From Robiginitalea marina (GTDB taxonomy: Bacteria > Bacteroidota > Bacteroidia > Flavobacteriales > Flavobacteriaceae), in assembly GCF_024006985.1 (NCBI RefSeq), contig NZ_JAMXIB010000003.1, positions 238,650-302,649 of the forward strand: a DNA stretch of 64,000 nucleotides, read 5' to 3'. The notes below the pieces were generated by a model. The model saw nothing but the letters and a program-made list of their open reading frames with translations, was not told where the DNA came from and made no database searches. This document shows, one piece after another, positions 26,920 to 36,287 of the stretch (position 1 is the first letter of the stretch; the number at the start of each line of letters is the position of its first letter). A program made the position numbers and the translations under genes.

Positions 26920-29751
26920 TCAGAATTGCAGGCTATAGCTTAAGGAAATAGCCTGGCCGGGAAATCTCCTGGAAAAAACCTGGTCTGTGGCCCTGAAAGA
27001 TTTATAAAAGCTTTCAATCTCGTCGTTCAGGATGTTGCTGAACCTCAGCGAAATCTTGCTTTGTTGTTCCTTTCCAAAGGATTTACTGACATTGAGATTT
27101 AAATTGTGGAAAGGCTGGGTGAAAACATCCGGAATATCGGCGTTTCCAACGATTTGAAGCGTTTCCCCCTGTACATTGTAGAATATTCCGGCCTGCCAAC
27201 CGTTTTCAGGATTATCGTAATCCAGGCCGAAATTCAGCAACATGGGGGATTGCCCCTGCAATTGCCGGTTATCCGCCAGTGTTTCCCCTTCCCGGAGGTT
27301 GTCTTCCCGCGCCTCCCTTTCATCTTCGCTGAAATTCTGCTGGGATTCGATCAAGGAAAAGTTCAAATTGACATTAAAGTTTCTCCAACCCGGAATAAAC
27401 CCGAGATTCCTACGGAATTCCAGTTCGGCCCCAAAGACAGTAGCGTCCCCTAAATTGAGGGGAATGAATTGCCCCCGTGCTTCCCTGATAAACGAAAGTT
27501 CAATCGGGTCCTGGAACGTCTTGTAGAATCCGCTGACCGCAAAAAAGTTAGTGCCTTCTCCATAGCTTTCATACCGCACATCGAAGTTATTGATATAGGT
27601 GGGCTGCAGATCGATATTTCCAATGAAAAACGTACTGGTAATCGGGTCAAAAATCTCGGCAATCGATGCCTCCTTGAATGAGGGCCGCGCCGTGGTCCTG
27701 GAATAGGAAACCCGGACTTTCCTATTGGCGTCCTCGTTCAGGTCATATATGAAATTCGCTGAAGGGAAGAAATCGGCTTTATCGAGGATTTTTTCATTAT
27801 CAAAGGTGCCCCTTACCTGTGATTCCCCGGTATAGACCAGGTCGAATTTCTCGAAACGCAACCCGAGGATGGCATTGAAACGATCTGTAAGCCTGAATTC
27901 CTCCGAAAGGTATCCTGCCCAAATGGTCATATCCGAATCAAAGGTGTCGGAGATGTTGGAATCCCTCCGGACGTAGGTTCCCTGCTGGGTATCGAGGGCA
28001 TAAATGCTTTCCGGGGCGAGGATCCGGTCTGCATCGCCTTCAAAGGTAAGGCTGAAATTGCCTCCCCTCGACTGGACCGGGAAGGAAAACTGGTCAACAA
28101 CGAATTCCCTGTTCTTGAAGGTGTACGCCCCCCCGAATTTGAACTTGGCATCCCGCGAAAACAGCGAATGTTTGCGGGTGATATCCAATTTCCCTGGTAG
28201 ATTTATTTCCTGCAAGTCCCTCCAGATCCGTGTGGGATCTCCGGATTCGGAAGGTGAAATGGTAAAGGTGCCGTTCTGGTTGATCCGGAAGGGCGCCACC
28301 CGGAAGTCCTTGTCGTAGATCCTGGACAAAGTAGGCGAAAATTTCCATTCCACAGACCAACTGGCATCTTCATTGGTATGGTATCCGCTAAGCAGTCCGT
28401 TGGTAATTGAGCGCTCCGTATAAACCAGAGCGTCTCGCTTGTTCAGGTTTGAGTTGACATTAAAGTTTTCCTGGATAAGTAATGCCGCATTGGATTCCCC
28501 ATTTTGAATGTGCAGAACATTAAACTTGTATTTGGATAAAGGCGACTTCAGGGATAACCCGGCAAGCGCATTCCAGAGGACATTATTTACCCCCAGGTCT
28601 CCGACCTGTGTCCGGTCAGTGATCAATTCATTCTCTGAAAACTGCGGGTCTTTCCGGAATACCTGTCCATCGATATAGTCTTCAAAGTATTCCGTCGTAT
28701 TCCGATAAGAAAACGAGGCCAGGTAGCCCAACCTTAAATCTCCTTCTTCATTCAGGTTGAACTGGTTTCCGGCTGTAAACCCGAAATTGAAGTCCATAAA
28801 ACTCTGTTCCTGCTGTGCGGCCATGGTTTGTGTGAACCTGCGGGTCAATTGCCGAACGGTTACCCCATCTTGTGCAGGGATAGGAATATTCGTGCTCTGA
28901 GCTATGGGCAGATCCCGGAGGCCATCATCAAAACCGAGAAAATCCGTCCCACTTCCCTCATAACTCAGGTAATTGTCATTAAAGTGCATGCTGGAGTTGT
29001 AGGAAACACCTGCAGTAACACTGTACTCAGGGCGGGTAGGGAGGTCCTTGGTGACGATGTCGATTACCCCTCCCGTAAAATCTGCCGGCAGGTCTGCCGT
29101 CGATGATTTTACCACCAGGATATTGTCGAGGATATTGGTCGGAAAAATATCAAGTTGGAGGGTATTGCGGTCCGGATCCAACCCCGGAATATCCATGCCG
29201 TTAAGTACCGACTTGGTATACCTGTCCCCCAGGCCCCTGACATAGACGAATTTCCCGTTTTGGACGGAAACCCCGGGTACATTTCGCACTGCACTGGCAA
29301 TATCGTTCGCGCCGGTTTTCTTTATGCTTTGGATAGACAAGCCATCCAAAAGGGCTACCGAACGTTTCTGCAGATTAAGTACGGAGGCTTCCGTGTTTTG
29401 TGTTACCGAAGTGGTTACCACCACTTCGTCCAGTTGGTTGGAGGCCGGGTTCAGGGTGACATCGATGGTCGTTTCTTTACCCGCGGTCACCACAACTCCG
29501 GTGATTTCCTTCGTTTCATACCCCAGGAAGGAAAAAACCACAGTATAAGTGCCAGGTTCAATGTCGATCTGGTACTTTCCATCAAAATCGGACGTGGCCC
29601 CTTTGGTGGTCCCTTTGATCAGGACATTTGCAAAAGGCAGAACATCATTGAATTCCCCGTCATTGATCGTCCCCGAGATGACGCCTTCCTGAGCGCTGAG
29701 AAAGGATGTGGTTAAAAAAAGGAGGGTAAAGAAAATGGAATGTAATTTCAT
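26920..29751 (-). CDS. TonB-dependent outer-membrane receptor
   Basis: A 943-aa receptor. The ATG used gives the signal peptide MKLHSIFFTLLFLTTSFLSAQ; longer frames are rejected. A carboxypeptidase-regulatory-like beta domain (GVISGTINDGEFNDVLPFAN to about residue 95) is followed by a plug domain (DIASAVRNVPGVSVQNGKFVYVRG) and a 22-strand barrel ending in a C-terminal aromatic (SYSLQF). It is transcribed after the Cys-rich lipoprotein gene and just upstream of the PiT phosphate transporter. A role in uptake of phosphate or an organophosphate is suggested by the neighbours only. Confidence 0.9.
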   Translation of the reverse strand: MKLHSIFFTLLFLTTSFLSAQEGVISGTINDGEFNDVLPFANVLIKGTTKGATSDFDGKYQIDIEPGTYTVVFSFLGYETKEITGVVVTAGKETTIDVTLNPASNQLDEVVVTTSVTQNTEASVLNLQKRSVALLDGLSIQSIKKTGANDIASAVRNVPGVSVQNGKFVYVRGLGDRYTKSVLNGMDIPGLDPDRNTLQLDIFPTNILDNILVVKSSTADLPADFTGGVIDIVTKDLPTRPEYSVTAGVSYNSSMHFNDNYLSYEGSGTDFLGFDDGLRDLPIAQSTNIPIPAQDGVTVRQLTRRFTQTMAAQQEQSFMDFNFGFTAGNQFNLNEEGDLRLGYLASFSYRNTTEYFEDYIDGQVFRKDPQFSENELITDRTQVGDLGVNNVLWNALAGLSLKSPLSKYKFNVLHIQNGESNAALLIQENFNVNSNLNKRDALVYTERSITNGLLSGYHTNEDASWSVEWKFSPTLSRIYDKDFRVAPFRINQNGTFTISPSESGDPTRIWRDLQEINLPGKLDITRKHSLFSRDAKFKFGGAYTFKNREFVVDQFSFPVQSRGGNFSLTFEGDADRILAPESIYALDTQQGTYVRRDSNISDTFDSDMTIWAGYLSEEFRLTDRFNAILGLRFEKFDLVYTGESQVRGTFDNEKILDKADFFPSANFIYDLNEDANRKVRVSYSRTTARPSFKEASIAEIFDPITSTFFIGNIDLQPTYINNFDVRYESYGEGTNFFAVSGFYKTFQDPIELSFIREARGQFIPLNLGDATVFGAELEFRRNLGFIPGWRNFNVNLNFSLIESQQNFSEDEREAREDNLREGETLADNRQLQGQSPMLLNFGLDYDNPENGWQAGIFYNVQGETLQIVGNADIPDVFTQPFHNLNLNVSKSFGKEQQSKISLRFSNILNDEIESFYKSFRATDQVFSRRFPGQAISLSYSLQF

Positions 29752-29781
29752 TACTAAGTGTTTAAATCCTGTATAAAACAA

Positions 29782-29810
29782 TTGCCCGCCGCAGAGGGTG
29801 CGGCGAGCAA
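29782..29810 (-). terminator. Intercistronic hairpin between lipoprotein and TonB genes
   Basis: A stem GCCGCA/TGCGGC (29788-29793 with 29799-29804) with outer TTGC/GCAA pairs is followed on the minus strand by TTGTTTTAT. It may be a leaky terminator or an mRNA-stabilising element that sets different expression levels for the two genes. Confidence 0.5.
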
Positions 29811-29843
29811 CTGTATTAAGACTGTTACTTTCGGAACAGCAAA

Positions 29844-31262
29844 TTAGAATCCAAGACCGGCCTTGGCATTGGAATAGGTCCAAGAGAAGGCAGAGGTGTC
29901 TGCTCCCACAGTGGCGGCACCATTGTTGTCCACAGCGGAGGAGAATGTGGCGGCGTCTGCTTCGAAAGTGGATCCGATGGTAGACCTGTCGTCGAAGATT
30001 TCTGCAGAAGTGGTTACTCCTGTCGGGAGCACGACTTCCCAGTTTTCGAAGACCAGAAGACCATTGGTATAGTTATTGGCAACACCGTCGTTGTCCAGCT
30101 CCACATCGGAGAGTTGCAGTCCATCACCGATTCCGGTGAAGCCAGTGACCAGCACATTGCGCGTGGTGCCCTGGGCATTGTCGCGGTAGTCGGCAACCTC
30201 CCCATCGGCTTCATTGGCGTCCAGGCCAAAAAGCGTGGCATCGGTGAGGAAGAAGGCTCCTTGCAGGGAACCTTCAGGGCCGTCAATTTCAAAGGCGTGG
30301 TCTGAAATGTCTCCCTGAACAACCACTACGTTGGTAATGGTTCCGGAATAGGCCTGGTCAATGTCGATGGCATCGTCTCCCTGGGCCCATACAAAGAGGT
30401 TGGAAGCGTCCACGTTGCCCCCGAAGAATTCGATCCCGTCATCCACGTTTGCAACTACCTCGATATTGTCGATGATGGTTCCGGAACCGACACCTCCCAG
30501 GGTGAGGCCGTTGATCTCGTTGCCTTCACCAATCAGCGCGCCTCCGTGGCGGATGGAAATGTACTGCAGGTTCCCTGAACTGTCATCAGGATCGGAGCCC
30601 CCGTACAGTCCGTTGGGGTCAGTTACAGGGATTCCCTCAATCTGGGCTGATTCTGCATCGCCGTCAAGGGATACCGGGGCATTTCCAAGGACAATCAGTC
30701 CGCCCCAGAGGCCACGGTCGTTCTCGTTGAGGTTGGTGCCTGCAGTCTGACCGAGTTCGATATTATCGGCAATAGAGGTAAAGATTATCGGGCTGCTTGC
30801 AGTTCCCACGGCATTCAGCTGAGCGCCCCTGGCGACAATAAGTACGGAAGCATTGGCACCCGTTCCGGCGAAGGCCTTGATGATGGTTCCCGGCTCGATG
30901 GTAAGGGTAGCGCCATTGGTAACGGCGATACGTCCCTGCAGTTCATAAATGTTATTGGAGGTCCAGGTAACATCTGAAGTAATATTGGTGGTAACTTCAA
31001 CTACCCCTGAAGTATCACATGAGTTGGGGCACGAACCGCCGCAATCCACCCCTTCTTCATCTCCATTCTGGATCCCATCCGTACAGGTCGGTTCAACCGT
31101 ACAGGGCTGGCAATTCGGGCCGCCACAGTCAACGCCTGTTTCGCCCTGGTTCTGGATCCCATCTGAGCAAGTAGCTGCAGGTTCACTGGGGCCGTCGTCA
31201 TCTCCACAGGAAACCATGGTGAGGGCGGCAATGGCCATCATCGAAAGAAATAATTTTTTCAT
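29844..31262 (-). CDS. Surface lipoprotein with Cys-rich repeats and beta-helix-like body
   Basis: A 472-aa lipoprotein (lipobox LTMVSCGDDD). Just after the anchor are two tandem motifs of about 22 residues, each of the form C-x-DGIQN-x(4)-GVDCGG with closing cysteines (residues about 32-85), similar to Cys-rich repeats seen in other secreted bacterial proteins. The remaining 380 residues are strand- and turn-rich, with TLTIEPGTIIKAFAGTG and many Gly/Asp/Asn residues, as in a right-handed beta-helix or a calcium-binding surface protein. It precedes the TonB receptor gene and probably cooperates with it, as SusD-like lipoproteins do, although it is not SusD-like in sequence. Confidence 0.8.
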   Translation of the reverse strand: MKKLFLSMMAIAALTMVSCGDDDGPSEPAATCSDGIQNQGETGVDCGGPNCQPCTVEPTCTDGIQNGDEEGVDCGGSCPNSCDTSGVVEVTTNITSDVTWTSNNIYELQGRIAVTNGATLTIEPGTIIKAFAGTGANASVLIVARGAQLNAVGTASSPIIFTSIADNIELGQTAGTNLNENDRGLWGGLIVLGNAPVSLDGDAESAQIEGIPVTDPNGLYGGSDPDDSSGNLQYISIRHGGALIGEGNEINGLTLGGVGSGTIIDNIEVVANVDDGIEFFGGNVDASNLFVWAQGDDAIDIDQAYSGTITNVVVVQGDISDHAFEIDGPEGSLQGAFFLTDATLFGLDANEADGEVADYRDNAQGTTRNVLVTGFTGIGDGLQLSDVELDNDGVANNYTNGLLVFENWEVVLPTGVTTSAEIFDDRSTIGSTFEADAATFSSAVDNNGAATVGADTSAFSWTYSNAKAGLGF

Positions 31263-31478
31263 TTGGATTAATTTTGATTTTAATTCTTGGTTTGAATTTT
31301 ACAGTCTTTCAAGACACTGCAAAGAAACCCTTAGGCTGTAAAAGTCATGTTAGCCTCAGGTTAAACCTTTTTTGCAATAAGGTTAGAGAATAGTTAAGAG
31401 GTTAACTCTGTGTTAAGGGCTGTTGAAAAGGGCTACTGAATTACAAAAAGGCTATTTTAGGGCCTGATACACGACATT
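31263..31478. promoter_or_regulatory. Divergent control region with phased GTTA repeats
   Basis: A 216-bp AT-rich region between the lipoprotein/TonB operon and dgt. GTTA occurs at 31349, 31360, 31382 and 31393, spaced 11, 22 and 11 bp, with extra copies at 31401 and 31412 out of phase. The layout resembles tandem half-sites for an OmpR/PhoB-class regulator. No clear TAnnTTTG box is seen on the minus strand. Confidence 0.45.
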
Positions 31479-32843
31479 ATGATGCACTGGGAACAACTCC
31501 TGTCCCTTCGGCGACAGGGAGATCGGCATAAACGGCTGCGCAAAGAACAGGACCCCACCCGCCTGGGGTTTGAGGTCGATTACGACCGCATTATCTTCTC
31601 CCCCTACTTCCGCAGTTTGCAGGACAAAACGCAGGTGATCCCGCTTTCGAAAACTGACTTCGTGCATACCCGGCTCACCCACAGCCTCGAGGTTTCCGTG
31701 GTGGGCCGCAGCCTGGGCCGCCTGGCCGGGTCCCGCTTGCTGGAAAAGCACCCCCACCTCGCGGAGGTACACGGATACCAGGCCAACGATTTCGGGGCTA
31801 TAGTGGCGGCCGCCGCCCTGGCCCACGACATCGGCAACCCCCCCTTCGGCCACAGCGGGGAAAAGGCCATCGGGAATTTCTTTACCCGGGGCCCCGGGCA
31901 GCAATACCGGGAAGCCCTGACCGAAAAACAGTACGAAGATTTGGTCCGCTTTGAGGGGAATGCCTATGGGCTGCGATTGCTAACCGCTTCCCGCACGGGG
32001 GTCCCCGGGGGGCTCCGCTTGAGTTATGCCACCCTGGGCGCCTTTATGAAATACCCCAAAGAGTCCCTCCCCTGGAAAAAAGGGGGGCCAATCGCCGCCA
32101 AAAAATTCGGGGTATTCCAGACGGAGGTGGAAACTTTCCGCCAGATCGCCATGGAACTGGGGTTACTCTCCACAGGGGCAGCCGACCCCGGGGGGTATTG
32201 CCGGCACCCGCTGACCTACCTGGTGGAGGCGGCCGACGACATCTGTTATACCATTATTGATTTTGAAGACGGGATCAACCTTGGGTTGGTGCCGGAAGAT
32301 TATGCCCTGGAATACCTGATCAAACTGGTGCAGGACAGCATCAACACCGAAAAATACCGGGGCATTGCCTCCATGCCCGACCGCATTGGCTACCTGAGGG
32401 CCATCGCGATCAACACCCTGGTACAGGATGCCGTCAGGGTCTTCATGGAGGAGGAAGAAGCCCTCCTGCGGGGGGAATTGCCGGTTGCCCTCCTCGAGAA
32501 AAGCCGGTACCGGGCCCAGGTCGAAGACATCATCAACCTGAGCGTCGAGCGGATCTACCGGGCGCCGGAAGTCGTGGAAAAGGAGGTGGCGGGCTACCGT
32601 ATCCTCTCCGATATTTTGGAAGTCACCACCGCGGCCCTGGTCGCGAAGCATGAAGGCAGGGCTTCTTCCTATGATAACCTCATTCTGCAAATGCTGCCCA
32701 TCGAAGGGAGGCAGCCCGAAGCAGGGTCGGTTTACGAGGCCCTTTTGCAGGCCTGCGGGTTTGTGGCCTCCCTCTCAGACCGGGCGGCCGTGCACATCCA
32801 CAACAAGATCAGCGGGAAACACCTGCACGATCAGAACCTGTAG
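31479..32843 (+). CDS. dgt: Deoxyguanosinetriphosphate triphosphohydrolase (dGTPase)
   Basis: A 454-aa HD-domain enzyme that hydrolyses dNTPs to the nucleoside and triphosphate. The metal-binding HD residues appear in HTRLTHSLEVS and in ALAHDIGNPPFGHSGEKAI; a further D lies in LVEAADDICYTIIDFEDG. Two ATGs in a row (31479, 31482) are possible starts. The 3' end overlaps the convergent DUF3078 gene by 13 nt. It stands as a single gene and acts with nrdAB in keeping dNTP pools balanced. Confidence 0.95.
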   Translation: MMHWEQLLSLRRQGDRHKRLRKEQDPTRLGFEVDYDRIIFSPYFRSLQDKTQVIPLSKTDFVHTRLTHSLEVSVVGRSLGRLAGSRLLEKHPHLAEVHGYQANDFGAIVAAAALAHDIGNPPFGHSGEKAIGNFFTRGPGQQYREALTEKQYEDLVRFEGNAYGLRLLTASRTGVPGGLRLSYATLGAFMKYPKESLPWKKGGPIAAKKFGVFQTEVETFRQIAMELGLLSTGAADPGGYCRHPLTYLVEAADDICYTIIDFEDGINLGLVPEDYALEYLIKLVQDSINTEKYRGIASMPDRIGYLRAIAINTLVQDAVRVFMEEEEALLRGELPVALLEKSRYRAQVEDIINLSVERIYRAPEVVEKEVAGYRILSDILEVTTAALVAKHEGRASSYDNLILQMLPIEGRQPEAGSVYEALLQACGFVASLSDRAAVHIHNKISGKHLHDQNL

Positions 32844-33940
32844 TTTACCCCGATCCCCAGTTGCTGGCGGAATTGTACCCGGGGGATGCCGGGGTCGATC
32901 ACCGTCCCGTCTGCGGCCTCCTCCCGGTCAAACAGGATGTCGTCATCGTAAATGATATGGGCAATAAGGGTGGCATTGATGAATTCATTCACCCGGAAGT
33001 TGAATTTCGTCTGCCAGTCGATGTCGATGTTCCCGAAATTGTTGAGGTAGTCGGTATACAGGCTCAGGTTGTGGTCGAGCAGGATGTTTTCCGCAAGGGG
33101 CAATTCCCATTGGTGGGTGACCAGGATCCCGAGCTCCCGGTAAAGGTTTTTCCCCGGGGTGATGACATTCCCCTCTGCATCGAGGACCGCTTTTTGCACC
33201 CCGAAGGCCCCCTGGTCCGCCAGGGTCTGGTCCAGAACAAAGGTCCCCTTGAAGGTCAGGGGGGAAAGGTACAGGTTGAATTTTTTCCCCTCGGGGATAT
33301 ACGAAATCCCCCCACCCAGGAAGAGGTATCCCGGCGCCATGAAGGTCGAGATGGGGGAGGTCCGGTCGGGGTATTTGAAACCATTGGCAAACTGGGTGTT
33401 GAAGTTGGCCTTGGCCGAGTAATACCAGTCGGTGATGGTATCGCGCCTGTAGCCCAGGGTGCTGCTAAGCCTGATCGCATCGTCCGTTTTTCGCCATTGG
33501 CGCCCTTCCTGGGCGTTCCACCCGAAACGAAGTTCCATGCTGTTGTCCCACTGGAAGTAGCGGAACTTGTAATTCCTCTCGAACAGCACCTTGGCCAGGG
33601 CCGATACCGCATTGTCGCCCCCTGCATTCCAGTTTACGAACGCCATTTCGCTTACCTGCAGGTCCAGGGCGTTCACGCGCTCCCAGAAGGAAGGCATCCG
33701 GAACCGTTTTCTCCTTTTATCCAGGGGGCGGGTCTGCTTGAAAGAGATAACGGGGTTGGTCAGGGAAACCCCCCTGGGAATAATCCGGATAGGCTCCTGC
33801 GGGCTTCGGATGACGATGGTGTCTATTCGGGTGGTGTCCGGGGCGGCAGGGGTGGGGAGGGAATCCTGTCCGTATCCGGGGCTAATAAAAACAATCCCCG
33901 TCAAAAGCAAGAGCAGCCAGTGGCGGAAAGCATTATTCAT
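32831..33940 (-). CDS. DUF3078 outer-membrane protein
   Basis: A 369-aa protein with a signal peptide (WLLLLLTGIVFISPGYGQ) and the DUF3078 pattern: VNALDLQVSEMAFVNWNAGGDNAVSAL and repeated amphipathic strands ending in an aromatic (GIGVNYRF), as expected for an outer-membrane beta-barrel. Function is unknown; the family is found mainly in Bacteroidota. Its start codon lies inside the last codons of dxs (8-nt overlap), so it is translated from the dxs transcript. The stop overlaps dgt by 13 nt. Confidence 0.88.
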   Translation of the reverse strand: MNNAFRHWLLLLLTGIVFISPGYGQDSLPTPAAPDTTRIDTIVIRSPQEPIRIIPRGVSLTNPVISFKQTRPLDKRRKRFRMPSFWERVNALDLQVSEMAFVNWNAGGDNAVSALAKVLFERNYKFRYFQWDNSMELRFGWNAQEGRQWRKTDDAIRLSSTLGYRRDTITDWYYSAKANFNTQFANGFKYPDRTSPISTFMAPGYLFLGGGISYIPEGKKFNLYLSPLTFKGTFVLDQTLADQGAFGVQKAVLDAEGNVITPGKNLYRELGILVTHQWELPLAENILLDHNLSLYTDYLNNFGNIDIDWQTKFNFRVNEFINATLIAHIIYDDDILFDREEAADGTVIDPGIPRVQFRQQLGIGVNYRF

Positions 33941-35705
33941 CCAGCAATTCGTTTAATTGATTCAAAAGGCCTTCCCCGTCCAGCCCCTGGTCGCGGTACA
34001 GGGCTTCCGGGGTTCCGTGGGGGACGAAATTGTCTGATATCCCGAGGCAGGTCACCGGGATCGAAATGCCCAGTCGGCTGAGGCATTCCAGGACCGCGCT
34101 GCCCACCCCGCCAGCCAGGGCGCTGTCTTCCACGGTAACCAGGCGTTCACAGGTGGTGCCGAGGCGGGCCAGGAGGGCTTCATCCAGTGGTTTGGCAAAC
34201 CGCAGGTCGTAGTGCCCGAAAGCCTCCGGGTCCCGGGTTTTTGGGATTACCCCGGCAACGGTTTGGCCAAGTGGCCCCAGGCTCAGGACGGCAATGCGCC
34301 CCCCGGCCGTAAGGGTACGCGCCTCCCCCCATGGGATGGGCTCAAAAGGGCGCTGCCAGTTGGGTTCCCGGCTGCTGCCCCTCGGGTAACGGATAGCCAC
34401 CGGGCCCCCGACCCCGAGTTGCACCGTATAAAGGGCATTGCGGAGTTCAACGTTGTCCATGGGGGCGATCAGGGCCATATTGGGGACACACCGAAGGTAG
34501 GCAATATCGAAGACCCCGTGGTGGGTGGGGCCATCCTGGCCGACCAACCCGGCCCGGTCGAGGCAGAAAACCACTGGGAGGTTTTGCAGGGCTACGTCGT
34601 GGATCACCTGGTCATAGGCCCGCTGCAGGAAGGTGGAATAAATGGCGCAAAAAGGGAGGAGCCCTTCGGTGGCCATCCCTGCGGCCAGGGTCACTGCGTG
34701 TTGCTCGGCAATCCCCACGTCGAAAGCGCGTTCCGGATAGGCTTCCATCAGGTACTTCATAGAGCTTCCCGTTGGCATGGCCGCGGTAATCCCGACGATG
34801 TCGGGGTTCTGCCCGGCCAGTTCCACCAGGGTGTGACCGAAGACATCCTGGTATTTCGGCCCCTGGCCCGGAACCGCTTCCCGACGGACCAACTCCCCGG
34901 TAAGCCGGTCGAACCTCCCCGGCGCGTGATAGACCACCTGGTCTTCCTCGGCCTGGCGGAGGCCTTTGCCCTTTGTCGTGACCAGGTGCAGCAGCCGGGG
35001 CCCCGGCTGGCCTTTAAGTTTTTCGAGCTCTCCCAGCAGCACGGGCAGGTCGTGCCCGTCTACAGGGCCGGAGTAGCGGATATTCAGGCATTCAAAGAGG
35101 TTTTCCCGGGACACATCCCCTTTTTTGACCTCCGTGAGGTAATGCTTCAGGGCCCCCACGCTGGGGTCAATGCCGATGGCATTGTCGTTGAGGATGATCA
35201 ACAGGTTGGCGTCTGTTTCCCCTGCATGGTTGAGGGCTTCGAAAGCCATGCCGCTGGCGATGGAAGCATCCCCGATAACAGCGATATGCTGCCTGTCGTG
35301 GTTGCCTTTTTGCCTGGCAGCAAGGGCCATGCCCAACAGGGCTGAGAGGGAGGTGGACGAGTGGCCGGTCCCAAAGGGGTCATACAGGCTTTCGTCCCTT
35401 TTCGGGAAACCGCTGAGCCCCCCTTTTTGGCGGATCGTATGGAAGCGTTCCCGCCTCCCGGTAAGGATTTTGTGCCCGTAGGCCTGGTGGCCAACATCCC
35501 ACACCAGCCGGTCTTCCGGGGTGTTGAACACATAGTGCAGGGCAATGGTCAGTTCCACGACGCCCAGGGAGGCCCCCAAATGCCCTTCCTTCACGGAAAC
35601 CACCTCAATGATGAATTCCCTGAGTTCCCTTGCCAGCCGGGGGAGTTGCTCCCGGGGGAGTTTCCGCAAATCCTCAGCAGCGCCTATGTGGTCCAGCAAT
35701 TTCAT
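33933..35705 (-). CDS. dxs: 1-deoxy-D-xylulose-5-phosphate synthase
   Basis: A 590-aa thiamine-diphosphate enzyme that condenses pyruvate and glyceraldehyde 3-phosphate in the non-mevalonate isoprenoid pathway. The start MKLLDHIGAAEDLRKLP is chosen over a longer frame. TPP and Mg sites are seen in GDASIASGMAFEAL with the later NDN, substrate contacts in GHQAYGHKILTGR and QDGPTHHGVFD, and a C-terminal transketolase-like domain. The window also holds a polyprenyl synthase and lycopene cyclase that use its products. A near-consensus promoter TACCTTTA lies at 35715-35722. Confidence 0.96.
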   Translation of the reverse strand: MKLLDHIGAAEDLRKLPREQLPRLARELREFIIEVVSVKEGHLGASLGVVELTIALHYVFNTPEDRLVWDVGHQAYGHKILTGRRERFHTIRQKGGLSGFPKRDESLYDPFGTGHSSTSLSALLGMALAARQKGNHDRQHIAVIGDASIASGMAFEALNHAGETDANLLIILNDNAIGIDPSVGALKHYLTEVKKGDVSRENLFECLNIRYSGPVDGHDLPVLLGELEKLKGQPGPRLLHLVTTKGKGLRQAEEDQVVYHAPGRFDRLTGELVRREAVPGQGPKYQDVFGHTLVELAGQNPDIVGITAAMPTGSSMKYLMEAYPERAFDVGIAEQHAVTLAAGMATEGLLPFCAIYSTFLQRAYDQVIHDVALQNLPVVFCLDRAGLVGQDGPTHHGVFDIAYLRCVPNMALIAPMDNVELRNALYTVQLGVGGPVAIRYPRGSSREPNWQRPFEPIPWGEARTLTAGGRIAVLSLGPLGQTVAGVIPKTRDPEAFGHYDLRFAKPLDEALLARLGTTCERLVTVEDSALAGGVGSAVLECLSRLGISIPVTCLGISDNFVPHGTPEALYRDQGLDGEGLLNQLNELLDE

Positions 35706-35769
35706 AACCGCCGGTAAAGGTAAGGCAATTTCAATTTCCGGGACCCCTTGAAAGGGAGGGCATAAATTG

Positions 35770-35777
35770 TATTTTTG
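35770..35777 (+). promoter_or_regulatory. Promoter of tadA, probably leaderless
   Basis: TATTTTTG (35770-35777) with TTG at 35748-35750 gives a TTG-N19-TAnnTTTG promoter. Only four bases (GGGC) separate the box from the ATG at 35782, so the transcript probably starts at or next to the start codon. Confidence 0.75.
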
Positions 35778-35781
35778 GGGC

Positions 35782-36231
35782 ATGGAATTGCGCCTGGACG
35801 ATACCTATTTTATGAAGATGGCCCTGCGGGAGGCGGAAATGGCCTTCGAGAAAGGGGAAGTACCCATTGGGGCGGTGATTACCGTAAATGACCGCATCAT
35901 TGCGCGTGCCCACAACCTGACCGAGCAACTACACGATGTAACCGCCCACGCCGAAATGCAGGCCATAACGGCGGCAGCCAATTTTCTGGGGGGGAAATAC
36001 CTTCACCACTGTACCCTGTATGTGACCCTGGAGCCCTGCCAGATGTGTGCCGGCGCCCTGTTCTGGAGCCAGATACCCAGAGTGGTTTTTGGCGCCTACG
36101 ACCCGCAGCGGGGCTTTACGGCCACCGGGGGAAAGCTCCATCCCAGGACGGAGTTGGTAGGGGGGATCCTGGAGCATGAGGCATCCGGCCTGTTGAAGGA
36201 GTTCTTTATCCAGAAACGAAACCTGAACTAA
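35782..36231 (+). CDS. tadA: tRNA-specific adenosine deaminase / nucleoside deaminase
   Basis: A 149-aa zinc deaminase that most likely converts A34 to inosine in tRNA-Arg(ACG). The zinc site is HAE (H56, E58) plus PCQMC (C86, C89), in the order H[AC]E...PCxxC. The start ATG at 35782 follows the promoter directly; the longer TTG frame would begin inside the promoter box. Relatives in the same family deaminate guanine or cytosine, so specificity is inferred from length and pattern. The stop codon runs into the terminator of the convergent cold-shock gene. Confidence 0.9.
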   Translation: MELRLDDTYFMKMALREAEMAFEKGEVPIGAVITVNDRIIARAHNLTEQLHDVTAHAEMQAITAAANFLGGKYLHHCTLYVTLEPCQMCAGALFWSQIPRVVFGAYDPQRGFTATGGKLHPRTELVGGILEHEASGLLKEFFIQKRNLN

Positions 36232-36262
36232 AAAAAACACCGTGCCTTTGGGGGCACGGTGT
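36228..36262 (-). terminator. Terminator after the cold-shock gene
   Basis: A perfect 9-bp stem (36238-36246 with 36253-36261, loop 6) is followed on the minus strand by eight T residues. It overlaps the tadA stop and lies 25 nt after the cold-shock stop. Confidence 0.9.
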
Positions 36263-36287
36263 CCGGTACGCTCAAAATAAAATAATG

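Noticed and set aside
32861..34081. A 406-codon plus-strand frame
   Set aside because: Antisense to the DUF3078 and dxs genes, with no family resemblance; the same holds for 34212-35345, 5688-6497 and 18358-19602 (minus).
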